From: Xiphias gladius
Taxonomy: Eukaryota > Chordata > Actinopteri > Istiophoriformes > Xiphiidae
DNA length: 64,000 nucleotides
Direction of reading: 5' to 3'
Assembly: GCF_016859285.1 (NCBI RefSeq)
Contig: NC_053414.1
Location: 10,872,017-10,936,016 of the forward strand
This document shows, one piece after another, positions 1 to 17,425 of the stretch. Position 1 is the first letter of the stretch, and the number at the start of each line of letters is the position of its first letter. A program made the position numbers and the translations under genes. The notes under the pieces were generated by a model. It saw nothing but the letters and a program-made list of their open reading frames with translations. It had not been told where the DNA came from and did no database searches.

Positions 1-332
1 ATTCAGACTATTCAAACTATTCAAAAATAGTTCAATTAAATTTCTGAAAAACATGAAAACTGTCCCTCCCAGTTTCCCAGAGTCCAAGTTTAAATCCTCA
101 AACGTCTTGTTTTGTCTGACCAACAGTCCCAGACCCAAAGATATTGAGTTTACGCTGACATTAAACAAAGAAAAGCAGAAGATCTTCAGATCTGAGAGGC
201 TGAAAACAGCAATTTTTGGACATTTTTACTTGAAAAATAACTTAAACGATTACTCATTCATCAAAATAGTTGCATATCATTTTTCTGTCCATCAACCAAT
301 CGATTAATCTACTAATCGCTGCAGCTCTACAT
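1..332. mobile_element. Dispersed non-autonomous element, family A (5'-truncated copy)
   Basis: AT-rich sequence with the motif order CCCAGAGTCCAAG, GTCTGACCAACAGTCCCAGA, CCCAAAGATATT, ACTTGAAAAATAACTTAAAC and TAATCGCTGCAGCTCTA. The same motif series recurs, in either orientation, at several other places in the window. It has no coding capacity. The class (MITE-like) is inferred from its terminal palindromic ATTAATCGATT blocks. Confidence 0.7.
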
Positions 333-412
333 TGGATCATTTCAGTGTCACAAGCCAAAAAGTTTGGGAACCACTACCCTTTTAAAATACACCGTCCCAC
401 CTGTGGGACGCT

Positions 413-702
413 TTGGCCTTGGTATCTCTGCTTTCGGTGTGTTTTGGTCTGTACCGGACTCAATCTTCACACAACCTTGACAAATCATACATTTCCTGAA
501 ACTCTAAGTCTCTTGATTCCAACTGTGCAAAGCAGTTTACGGATCCCCGTATCAGTGCAGCAGCTGTTACCATAGAAGTGGTTCAGACTGTTGTGGCTAT
601 GGCTCCAAAGTGTTTTCCACACAAAAGGTACCACTACAGGCCTTATGCTCCCTTTGTTAAAGGTCTGAAAAACAGTAACCTTCATTTTTTGGGTACATTA
701 AC
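413..702. repeat. Dispersed repeat family G, copy 1
   Basis: Shares a long similar stretch with 12600-12832: TGTTTTGGTCTGTACCGG, CACAACCTTGACAAATCATA, TCTAAGTCTC, CGGATCCCC and AACAGTAACCTT occur in the same order. I do not recognise the family. Copy 1 carries about 60 extra bases relative to copy 2 near 590-650. Confidence 0.7.
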
Positions 703-734
703 ATGTCTGTTAAGGGGTTTATGATGTAAGCTTT

Positions 735-927
735 ATAAGCTTAAATATGTTTTGCATGTGAAATCTTGAAACCAGTAACTGTAGCTGTCAAATGAATGCA
801 GTGGAGTAATAAAGTACAATATTTGCCTGTGAAGTGTGGTAGGGTAGAAGTACAAATAGTAGGAAATGGAAATACTCGAGTAAAGTACAAGTACCTCAGA
901 ACTGTAAATGTACTACCTTCCACCACT
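735..927. mobile_element. Dispersed element family B, 3' part
   Basis: Contains AGTAACTGTAGCTGTCAAAT, TAAAGTACAATATTTGCCTG and GGAAATACTCGAGTAAAGTA and ends CCACCACTG, the terminal motif of the copy at 23073-24256. Non-coding. Confidence 0.7.
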
Positions 928-1049
928 GTTCAGCACACACCAGTGGCCTCTCCCTTCCACAATAAAAACATCCAGCACTTATATATAATTATCTTGCTCT
1001 TGGCAAAAAAATCACGTGGTCCTTGTTTTCAGTCACAAACACACCCACC

Positions 1050-1052
<3 letters not shown>

Positions 1053-1112
<60 letters not shown>
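1053..1112. repeat. (CA)30 microsatellite
   Basis: Perfect dinucleotide run of about 60 bp in the region left of med28. Confidence 0.98.
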
Positions 1113-1114
<2 letters not shown>

Positions 1115-1303
1115 CTTTATAGCAGTAAACATGCGTCCTCTCTACGGTAAACAAAACAACACACATGACCAGAAATCCTCCGGGAGCAGGCAGGCTGGGT
1201 GTCAGTCCCCGGTCCCCACCCCCGGTCAGTGAGCAGCCACACCGGCTGGCCGCTGTCTCTGTCAATGCGGCACCATCAGTCAAGCAGCCACTGGGAAACG
1301 TCA

Positions 1304-1386
1304 ACACACACTCTCTCTCTCACTCACACACACACATACATACAGACAGACACACACAGAGAGAGAGAGAGAGAGAGACAGACACA
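1304..1386. repeat. Compound (CA/CT/GA) microsatellite
   Basis: CACACTCTCTCTC, then CACACACA with interruptions, then a GAGAGAGA run. Confidence 0.9.
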
Positions 1387-1989
1387 GCCATGCACAGCTT
1401 TTTGCACTTACAGCGGATGACTGTCCATGATTCCGGTGTTTTTCAGAGGCGGAACACTTGGCCCAGCGGCATGCACCATTCCATATCCACAGTGTCGTCT
1501 TTAATGGCTCTAAATTCAGGCGTGAATCGCGGCGGTCCTCTGTCCAGGGGCGGCGCGGCGGGCTGACGGCAGCCCGATTGCAGCTGCCCGTTTCATGTAA
1601 ATACACAGCCCGACTGCGGCGGCTCGCTGTGCAAACACGTTGCGATTCAAACCCCGGCTGCGGTACCCAGCGGTACCGCTTCCTCTGTGGGCCAGGGAAA
1701 GGAGCCGACCGCCGTGTCAGGTGAGGTTTATTTTGATTTCATTCCCACGTCCCGCCCCCCCCCCCCCACGACCTCTACCCTCCTGGGTGTATATGGGTGC
1801 GAGAGGCGGACGGACACGGCTACCTGTTATTTTCCAATCGCTGATTAAAACGCACAAACAAGGACATGTCGGCAAAGACGGTCCTCTGAGCAGCCAAGGC
1901 GTCCCAGAAGAAGGCACTGTCTCCCCCTAGCTGTGGAAGACTGGTCAGGAAAGGCAGATGAAAAGTTAAGCAAAAACTATCTCTCACTG

Positions 1990-2425
1990 ATTTAATTTTT
2001 CTTTTTTATTTTGACAGATTTGACGTAACATTTTATAATTTCAACTATCTCCTCATTTTTTATTTGCTTTGTCATAATTTTGACAAACTACCTCAAAAGT
2101 TTGACTTACAAGTTCCTCAGACTTCTCATGATTTTGACTTCTCATTTTAATTTTCTATCCCAATGATATAGATTTTTGAAACTTTGATTTATCTAATAAT
2201 TTTTATTTACAATGTCATAATTTCGATATATCATAAATTTCATGTCTCATAAATTTGACTTATGATTCTGACTTCATATCTCATAATTCTTAGTATCTCG
2301 TAACTGAAAATACTGATATATATCGTAATTTTTATTTAATGTCTGAGAATTGGGATTAATTCAACCTCTTTTTATCTCTTAATTATGACTTGAAAGTAAA
2401 AATTTTGACTTACTGTCTCATAAAT
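1990..2425. repeat. Degenerate tandem repeat with unit TCTCATAATTTTGACTT
   Basis: About a dozen and a half loosely spaced, diverged copies of the words CATAATTTTGAC, TGACTTA and TCTCATAA over 430 bp of very AT-rich DNA. No gene. The period is about 20-35 bp and irregular. Confidence 0.65.
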
Positions 2426-3344
2426 TAAAGCCACAGTTCCCAGTTTTTTCATGTCAAGACCCTTGTTTTGTAGAACTCTTTGTCCCCAGAGCCCATCTGT
2501 AAAGATCTGTGTCTGGCTGTACTGTCAGTGGACAGGCTATAGCCGTGAAGATGGGGAGAACAAGTCTGCTGTGGTGTGAAGACACTGAATGCATTAGAGA
2601 CAACAGGCTGTCAGGAGGATCAGTCATGGCATCTCAGAAGTAATTTCTCTGTCATGACAAGTGACAGGGAATTAAAGCTGTAGGCAGTTTTTTTTTTTTT
2701 TTTTACCCATAATGAAAAGATTCCACTTTGATGTTTTATGTAAATAAAGTGGATATTTTAAATTATGCATCGTTAAGCTATGAATTAGACTACAAAGCTG
2801 GTATCATTCAACAGAAAACAGATTGTCATGTTACAGTGCTTGCTATTTCAGATATTCTCTCACATGAGGGAGAAGCTTTGAGGATTTCATCCACTTCTAT
2901 AAATTTGGGGGACTTGTAAGAGTCAGATTAAACAGAAAATGGTCGAAAGTGATGCGGATCTTCAGACTTTTAGTACCAAGTGTGGGTCAAGTTCCAAAAA
3001 AAAAAAAAAAGAGCTGAATACTAAACTACCTATTATGTACCTCGATAGCATCTATTTCCTGCTAAATGCCCATGTTTGATATATCATCAGGGTTTGTTTT
3101 TTCCAGATTTAACAAAAGTCTTCCAGAGCCACAGCAGTCATTACCAGACATTACCAGTTTTCCAGACCGTTTTCACAGTCTGGAAAACTGCTCTTTATGT
3201 CATGCATTACATTGGTGGAATGCCGCTTTAAATTGTACCGTCAGCGCTTGACCCTGCTTTCAATGACAAAAATGTCTAAATGTATGCACTGTACAAACAA
3301 GAAAAACATAAGACTTTCAGTCCATATTCAAAATACTCACAAAT

Positions 3345-3355
3345 TTTATTTTATT
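3345..3355 (-). terminator. med28 poly(A) signal (overlapping double AATAAA)
   Basis: On the minus strand two overlapping AATAAA hexamers lie about 190 nt beyond the med28 stop codon (TAA at 3541-3543). This is a normal distance for a short 3' UTR. The cleavage site was not located. Confidence 0.5.
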
Positions 3356-3540
3356 TTTACGGTAAAAAAAATTCAGCAGCAGAAATACTGTACATTAATC
3401 AAAATACTGAAAAAAGTTGAAATAAAACAATCTGTGCGAATGATTTCCCTAGACAGCAAACTGTTCCCCAGTGTCCTCACAGGTTGACAGTGGGCGTCAC
3501 ATGACATACGTGTTGTGTACTTTCCTTGAGTGTTCGTGTG

Positions 3541-6500
3541 TTAGTTTGGTTTTAAAGGGGCAGGGGGCAGACTAGCAGAGGCCTGCTCCAGGAAGGCCAG
3601 TGGTCCAGGAGGAGGAAGGTCTGTCGGTTTGCGATGTTGTACACTCACGTCCTCAAGCACTTGTTGCCAGTGGTGCAATTTGGACAAGTGCTTCTGAACC
3701 AGCAGTTCTTTCCTCTGTAGCTCATTACGTAACTCTGACACATCCTGAAGTGAGAAAAAAACATGTACGTGAGAAGAGAGAGGAAACCTTAATAAATGAC
3801 ACAAACACTGATGGTATTTCACAAATTCAGGTCTAAGAAATAAAGGCCGATAAATTCTGGGTAGTAGTTCTCATATGGAATTTTGGATATCCAGGAGTTT
3901 GTTTTTTGCTTAGACAAATAGTTTGGGAATCTTAAGTAGTTTTTACAAAAGCCAAAAACTACAAGGAAAAAAATGGTTGAAAAAAGTGGGTAAAAATTGG
4001 GATGTGGAGAGGACCAATTAAGAACAATGAGAAGGCAAGCCAGTGTAATAATTTACCTCTTTCACCACCTGCTCTGGTTTCTGCACAGATAACTGGAGCC
4101 TTTTCTGTAGGAAGAAGCACTCTGTCTGTCGAGCCACGTCCAGAAACTTTTGTATGCATTGGTCAACACCTGCAATCAAGAGACATATTTATACAGTATA
4201 CAACAAAACTGAGTACAGCTCTGTGCAATATGCCTAAAATGTTAAATGATTAAAAACTGACAGTTTTTCTTAAAATAATTGTATTATTTTTAAGTATAAG
4301 TGAAGTTGAAGTAAAAACAAACAGGTTAGATAGACTGCATTAAAAATACAGGGTCAGAAGTACAACCTCAATGTAAAAAACGTGAGTAAACGTGATCACT
4401 GCAACTAATTTGATTAAACCTGTGATTTGCAATTAAGGCTGACTGCATGAACAAGTTTATAAAAAGGACGTGAACACCACAACGTTCTCGGTTTTGTTCT
4501 GGGTTCTGTATAACGCAACATGGCTTCACATAGTGAGGAACTTGCCTGAACCAGTTAAGAAACCAGACTGTGAGACTGCATAAAGACGGGAGAGGGTACG
4601 AGAGCATCAGTGGGTTTCTGAACATAACCTGATACACAGTGGAAGCTGTAGTTAGGAGGTATAGGAAGAGTCATAATATTTTAATATTTATATATGCAAT
4701 ACATATTATGTAACCTTGCATTGAAAAACAGAGGGAACCAGTGTTGTTGCGCTTTGTTCTTTAATATGGACTTTTCACTATAGTTTAATTAGCCAAACAT
4801 TTGTTTTTCAACTTCATTTTCTATTAAAATACTATTAAATGGAGAGGATTTGTAATAACTTAACGTTTTAATGATAATGACCAGGGGTGTACTCTGTTTT
4901 TTTGTGTACTGAAAATCAATATAAAGACTACAATATGGCATAAACATAAACCTAAACAGCCAAAAAAGTGATGGCTTCACTCACCAGTTCGAATCTCCTC
5001 CTGGTCCGTTCCATTAACGTAGTCTTGGCTTACAAGGGATGCAAAACATGCCTACAGAATAAACCCAGAGAGCAATATTAGTAAATTTGCCCTATTCTGT
5101 ATGAGTGGATATCAATCCTGCTCTTTTGGGCTTGAGTAAAGGTGGTTTTCTAGCCCTCTAGTTAACTGACGTAATATCGTTGATATAATAAATGTGGATG
5201 ACAATCAGCAGGTCTCTGAGGACAGGCCGTGTCAAATGATGTTTAGCCATGACCATCTGTTTCCCATTGAATGATACCAGCTTTGTAGTCTAATTCATAG
5301 CTTAGAGAAATGTACTCAGAGGTAGAAACCACCACAGGGATTTGGTCCCTAAAGAGCATACGTTGGGCGACCAGGCCTGACTCACAGTTGGCGTTACAAT
5401 TCATCAGGTATTTCAAATGTTTAAATCACCTTGGAGATCCACAACTTCTTGCTGGGACCCAGTGTCTTTGTCTTACTATCCTGCCAGTTGGGTGGCTGTG
5501 CCCTTTTGTCTTTGACCTATATTAATGATAAACTATCAGTGGTCACATATTTGTTTCTTTCCATTTGTTCATGCCTGGGCTCTGTGCAGATCAGTCAAGC
5601 TCTTGCGCTGCAACTAACAGTTATTTTCATTATCAATTAATCTGCCATTTATTTAATTGAATAATCAATTAATCATTTTGTCGATAAAATGGCTGAAAAT
5701 AGTGAAAATTATTAATCAGAGTCTCTCTGAGTCCAAGATACTATCTTCAAATATCTTATTTTGTCCTTGTTTTTAGTCCAAACCCCCAAAATATTCAGTT
5801 TACAATTGTTGAAGACTAAGAAAACCAGCAAATAACCACATTGGAAAAGTAGGTACCACACAATTTTGGTTATTTTTCTTAAGAAATTACTCAAAGTGAT
5901 TAATCGCTGAAGAGAATAGAGTAAAATATTTCTTTATTCACCTTCCTTTGCGCTTACGGACAATTTCATGTTGAAACTTTAAAATATCTGGACCTAGCCC
6001 GAACCATGAAAAACAGCCCTGGACCAGAAGTAAGTGGACAGAATCATACGATGTGATTCTTATAGTGCTAAAGGAAAGTGTTAGGAAACAAGGGATGCAA
6101 CTACAGCATATTGAGTGTAGGAAACCAGGGATGCAACTGCAGCATATTGAGTGTAGGAAACCAGGGATGCAACTGCGTTGTTATTATGTTTAGCATTTAT
6201 TTGTGTTGCGTTCAGGAATTACACACAGCTGACAATTGCCAAGCCAACCTGGGTGTGTGAGCCAGTGTGTTTTCTTTATGGTAGCTGACGAGGGGAGAGA
6301 CTAGGGCTGAAAAGCAGAATAAATGAGGTAAAGGCTGAAGTATGAGAACAACTTAGCATTAACGCTAGAAAAGAGTACGGTTATCTTTGTGTGTTTTACT
6401 CAGTAAGGTTGCTGTGAAAAAAGTAAGGTGTTTCTTAGCCCTCTGACAGACACGCTGGGGTAACACCAGGTACCTAACGAAAAAATAAACCTCACCTGAC

Positions 6501-6715
6501 GCTAGCTAACAAGTTAGCACACACAGCTAACGGAAGGTAGCCCATTAGCCTCCTACCTCGAAGGAAGCCTCCAGTTCATCCACCAGCGTGTTGTTACCCT
6601 GAGCCCTAGTAGAGGTACCGGGTAAGCCCGGTTGGCCCGGTCCACCAGGACCCCCGACGGGATGCGCACCAGGCGGCTGCTGTCCGGGAAACATTCCGCC
6701 CATGGACGACGCCAT
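3541..6715 (-). CDS. med28: Mediator complex subunit 28, complete, 4 exons
   Basis: Coding exons (minus strand, in order): 6557-6715, 4985-5051, 4057-4169, 3541-3744. They join in frame with GT-AG sites to 543 nt, 180 aa (human protein 178 aa). MED28 is a head/tail-interface subunit of the nuclear Mediator complex that links activators to RNA polymerase II; it has also been linked to actin-associated signalling (known for the family). The Pro/Gly-rich N-terminus (residues 1-45) is followed by the conserved block [20 protein letters not shown], then a helical coiled-coil region ([20 protein letters not shown], then [13 protein letters not shown]), ending APLKPN as in mammals. I chose the ATG at 6715, which sits in a YY1-like AAGATGGCGTC context. 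An upstream in-frame ATG at 6808 would add 31 residues with no family similarity. It lies tail-to-head downstream of lap3, as in other vertebrates. Intron 1 is about 1.5 kb and carries repeats. Confidence 0.95.
5607..5911. mobile_element. Family A element in med28 intron 1
   Basis: Starts GCTGCAACTAACAGTTATTT and ends GATTAATCGCTGA, with the family's central words (AAATATCTTATTTTGTC, ATATTCAGTTTACAATTGTT, GAAGACTAAGAAAACCAGCA) in order. Nearly full length, about 305 bp. Confidence 0.75.
6078..6175. repeat. 36-bp tandem repeat, about 2.7 copies, in med28 intron 1
   Basis: Near-identical units beginning GTGTAGGAAACCAGGGATGC follow one another directly. Copy 1 has a one-base insertion and three substitutions. 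The short open frame across it (repeating peptide [12 protein letters not shown]) is a by-product of a unit length divisible by three, not a gene. Confidence 0.85.
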
Positions 6716-6800
6716 CTTGAGTTGGGTGATTCTTGTTTCTACTCGGTCCGCACATGCGCGCAGGTAGCTACTGTGTGCGCTGCCTTCTGGACAAAAGTAT
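6716..6800 (-). promoter_or_regulatory. med28 TATA-less proximal promoter / 5' UTR
   Basis: The stretch upstream of the med28 ATG has CpGs and no TATA box. A palindromic GCACATGCGC at 6750-6759 is one base from the NRF-1 consensus core. A YY1-type AAGATGGCGTC overlaps the start codon. These fit a housekeeping promoter. The transcription start is not defined by the sequence. Confidence 0.35.
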
Positions 6801-7768
6801 TCGGACACCCCTATTCACTTAGCTAAGACTAATTCAGTCTACCGCAACACAGCAGCACTGCAGTAAATCCTACCTTCCTGGATGTTATGTTAAGTTTTCG
6901 TTGAAAATGTTTTAGAGACGTGTTGATTCAACCGTGTGATCATTTTGGAGGCTTCAGTTTGTTGTGTTGTTGAACTGTATCACATTGTGTTGACAGGCGT
7001 TCCTGTAATTTTTTCCACTCCATTCAAAACAATGAGGGTAGGCTAAATAACAGACACACCTCTTTATAAGGTCAAGGCATACAGTAATATTTTGGACAAT
7101 AGTGCACTTGCAACTAAAGCCAGAATGATTAATCATTTGACAGAAAATTAGTCTAAAACTATTTAATTATCGATATTGCTCCATTTCCTTGTCTTATGTG
7201 ATACTCAACTGCGTATCTTGACATTTTCAACTGTTGCTCAGAAAAAACAAGTAATTTAAAGAATTTATGTTGGGATTTAGGAAACTTTGATGAACTTTTT
7301 TAACCTATTTTTTTTTTCCAATTAATCAATAATGAATATAAATCATTAATTGCAGCCCTTCTTTAAACAGTTTGGGAAAAGACCCTTTCCTGATTCAAGA
7401 TAAAATAGTCCTGTTCACAAAGGACTATAAAGAAATGGTTTTCCCACCCTGACCTCAGCCCCATCCAACAACTCTGAGATGATTTAAAACACAACCTGTG
7501 AGCCAAGCATCACCCAACATCTGAGTCCCTGCCTCACTAGTGCTTGGTTACAAAATCTTACAGAGATCCTTCCCAGAAGAGTGGAGGCTGTCACAGCAGC
7601 AAGTTAATACCCATGGTTTTGCAAAGAGATGTTCAACAATCATATACTGTATATAATGTTTGGGTGTCCACATACCTGGAGATCCATTGTGTACTGACAA
7701 CAGAACCAAAGAGACAACAATCATAAAAAGACACACATGCTCACACACCTAATTAAAGACACACAGAG
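6801..7768. other. Intergenic lap3-med28: diverged transposon fragments
   Basis: 6853-7085 resembles the family C element (TAAATCCTACCTTC, GAAAATGTTTTAGAGACGTG, GATCATTTTGGAGGC). 7124-7360 is a diverged family A copy with ATTAATCAT / TTAATTGCAGCCC ends. No gene. Confidence 0.55.
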
Positions 7769-7774
7769 TTTATT
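7769..7774 (-). terminator. lap3 poly(A) signal
   Basis: A canonical AATAAA on the minus strand lies about 360 nt past the lap3 TGA (8132-8134). Confidence 0.5.
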
Positions 7775-8131
7775 TATACAACATATAAATGATCTGAGCT
7801 ACTATGTAGTTACTAGGGAGCTCTGAGTTTTTTTAAGCTGAAGTTACAACAGTGTCGAGACGAAAATGTGTATTACATTGAGGCCTAAAGAAAATCTTAG
7901 ACCAATGCATTTGCTGTATGTAAACACTAAAGGTCCATCAAAATGTTTCAAAAAATATTTGTATTTCATATTTCTATCATTAGTTCCGCCGAGGAAATTA
8001 TACTATTGAATTATGCATGGACTTTGACCCTTGGCAATCAGCTCTCTGTCTCTCTGTGGAAAGATCACTGTTGAAACCTGCCAGAAGATGGTCAGAGAGT
8101 CTGGTATGTTATCAGATATTGTGTCCATCTC

Positions 8132-14648
<6,517 letters not shown>

Positions 14649-14798
14649 CTGTTGGACATGTACGAACTGACAGAAAATAATAATAATCACCGATAGAGAT
14701 ATTTAAAGGTCGCAAACGTGTCGAAAGCAGCCGATCGATGTGACACAGTCGCGTTTGTTATTATGTCACCAACAAGCGACGAAGACCGATCATTGTCG

Positions 14799-14812
14799 CC
14801 ACCTGGCGGCAG
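14799..14812 (+). promoter_or_regulatory. CTCF-like motif upstream of lap3
   Basis: CCACCTGGCGGCAG resembles the CTCF core (CCASYAGRKGGCR type) with two mismatches. It lies about 150 bp upstream of the lap3 start codon, in the gap before clrn2. This is motif resemblance only. Confidence 0.25.
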
Positions 14813-15039
14813 ACGTGAGTTAAAACCTTAAATATTTGGTCGGAGGCTGGTTTCTTTTCTAAAAATGAATATATTTTTCTTCTTAATGGAGAAAGTAGCA
14901 AAAAGAACAAGAAAAAAAAGCCCCAAAAAATTCTCTGTGGTTCAGTACTTTTTGGCCCCGTTTAATTTACTTACTGTCATTATATGTATCTATTTGGTTT
15001 TCTTTTTCCTTTCTATCACCTTGGGTAATTTTCACACAC

Positions 15040-15092
<53 letters not shown>

Positions 15093-17425
15093 TCTGTCTT
15101 TATAATTTATTTTAACTTATCCGTTTTATTTATATGTATAGTTTCAAAATCTGTGCAATAGGTATGTGAAATCTTGAATCTTGATATGTTTGTTAATATT
15201 TGACCTCAATAAATATCATATTAAAAAACCGTGACAAACCACACCAGGCAGAATTTAAAAATTTTAGTTAGTCAATCAGCCAGTTAACAATATGACTAAG
15301 TCCCCAAATAATGGTAGCTTTCAGGCGGAATTTCCTACTGAGAAGGTTATTATTATTTGCAAGGTCTCCAGTGGTCATTTGCATTAATCTTTCCACATTC
15401 CAAATATCTGCTAAATTGTTGTCAGCTGTTATGAAGAAACTTTCACTCACTGTAGCTTCTTAAACTACGGCTCTGACATCTGAGTTGACATCTCGGAGTC
15501 TGACTTCATTCGAGCCTTTTGTTGATATCTGCTTTTCAATTTTTCATTTTTTAAGGGAGAGACAATATTATATACCGTACAGATATATGAAACATATAAG
15601 GGCAAATCCAAAGCTTCGGAGCCCTGGAAGGTCATAAATCTAACAAACCACACATTAAAAAGAAATATGCACTGTGAGTCATTGTTTATTTGATGTTTTA
15701 CAATAAATATGTTTGTCTGAGGTTTGTTAGCTCCAGTTTCCCTGATTTAGAGAAAATCTTGAAGAAAAGACATAAAGACATGCAGCCAACTCTACACACA
15801 AGAGTATAACCAGTCTATTACTTTTCATAAATGTCCTTTAACTATGGCCAAACTCATTATTTGCGCTGAATAAAATCATTCTTATTTTGACCTGCATAGC
15901 AGCCAGCAACATCAGATGTCAGCAACTATTACAACCAGTTTTCCAAAGTTAAATTGAATGAAAATCAAACATCTTTCCTTGGACAGTTTCACTACAGGAG
16001 ATCATATGTCAGCCCTTCAGTCACTATGAAATAAATGTTTATGCTTGCATTGTGGCAACTAACTTTCTACCAGGAATCACTGAAAAGATAATTACTGTAA
16101 AAGGCTGACTTCAAATCCTTCAGACTTAAGACTTTATTCTGAGAAACGTAACAAAACTGTTGCTGAAATTCCATACATACAATGAAAAAATAATCATGTA
16201 TTTACACATGCAGCTATAGACAGAATATACAGCACTGGATGTCAAAAGCTCAAAAGTCGATTTTGGGATGCAAGTCTGTTTGAGTCCATTAATGCGGACG
16301 AGGATTATTCAGTTCAATCTTAATCCTTTGAAGCAGCAAATAGACCTGAAGACCTGCCATTACTGTCAGCCTTCTTCTGTGACCACAACTGTTAGTAGCT
16401 TTTGAAACTACAAGAAAGCATCGACGTGATATTTGTAGCCATTTGCCATAAATAGTGTAAAATCTGTATTGAGTTTGGTTGTGAGTCTGACTTGTCCACT
16501 GTCTCTGTCAGGAGGATCAGTGTCTCCTGTGTTCGCCTGTGTGCTGTGAGCCCTCTGGTGATGTAGACTCTGACTGCTTGGCATCATTTCAGAGGGACAC
16601 ATGTTGAAAACAACAGCTGATTACATTGTTCCTCCTGACAGATAAATGTATTCTTCTTGTGTGCATCTGTTGAAACAACAAAATCATCATTTTTTTCGTG
16701 TTACAGAGGAAAGTTTTGTGGTCAACATGCTACCCGTGCCTGGCGGCACCCGGATGTTGCTCATCGTCCTCTCGATCCATACATTTTTACATTGAAATTC
16801 TTATCTTATTTAGCTCACCATTTACTTCATGTTTTATTTGTGTTCATTAGTATATTCTTATTCTGTTCCTTCATACTACTCTGTATCTTCTATTGCATGC
16901 CTGTCTGTAATGGAAGAGGAATCTCCTTTCTGTTGCTCTTCCTGGTGTTTCTCCTTTTTTTTCCCATGAAAGGTTTTTTCAGTCTTCTGAATTGAGGACG
17001 CAACGATAGATGATTTCTTCTGCTGTTGAGAGTAAAGCCCTCAGAGGCAAATTTGAGATTTTGGACTGGCTTTGACTGTTCCGTTGTTCCAAGAGAGTAA
17101 CCCACCCCATCATTTCGAACAGTTACCTTACAGCCCAGGCAGCGTTTTGAGGAAGCAAGTCAACACTTTTGTGCAGATAACTCTCACTGACAAATCAATT
17201 TGTTTTGTCGAGTGTCAGTTTATGTAAAAACCAGTCATGGGGCTAAATTATGATTATATAATGATATATAATGATATATATATAGTCATGTAGCCTACAA
17301 AGCAAAGGGGCACTGGCACAGTATTGGTTCCACTCTGCTAAATGTCAGTCAGTGGTTTGCTCTGACAACCAGGGGCCAACCATAAATGATGTCAAGTGCT
17401 AACATGATGCTCCTTGTTCGATCCT
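14813..17425. other. Intergenic region lap3-clrn2, no gene seen
   Basis: About 2.6 kb between the 5' side of lap3 and the 3' end of clrn2. It holds a (CA)n tract at 15043-15089 and a short TATATAATGA duplication near 17255-17285. It is otherwise AT-rich unique-looking DNA that probably includes the clrn2 3' UTR; minus-strand AATAAA hexamers occur, for example at 16833-16838. The short open frames here show no family signal. Confidence 0.6.
15043..15089. repeat. (CA)n microsatellite
   Basis: Dinucleotide run of about 47 bp between lap3 and clrn2. Confidence 0.95.

Larger units (their letters stand above)
333..3344. other. Region left of med28, no gene recognised
   Basis: Apart from the repeats listed separately it has a CpG-rich patch at 1400-1800 with a C-run (1756-1768) that might be a promoter or 5' exon of a gene to the left, but no conserved peptide was recognised in it. 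No copy of NCAPG, DCAF16 or FAM184B exons, the next human neighbours, was recognised. Confidence 0.5.

Noticed and set aside
6545-6808. N-terminally extended med28 start at 6808
   Set aside because: The extra 31 residues have no family similarity and lie in the putative 5' UTR. ATG 6715 gives the expected length and context.
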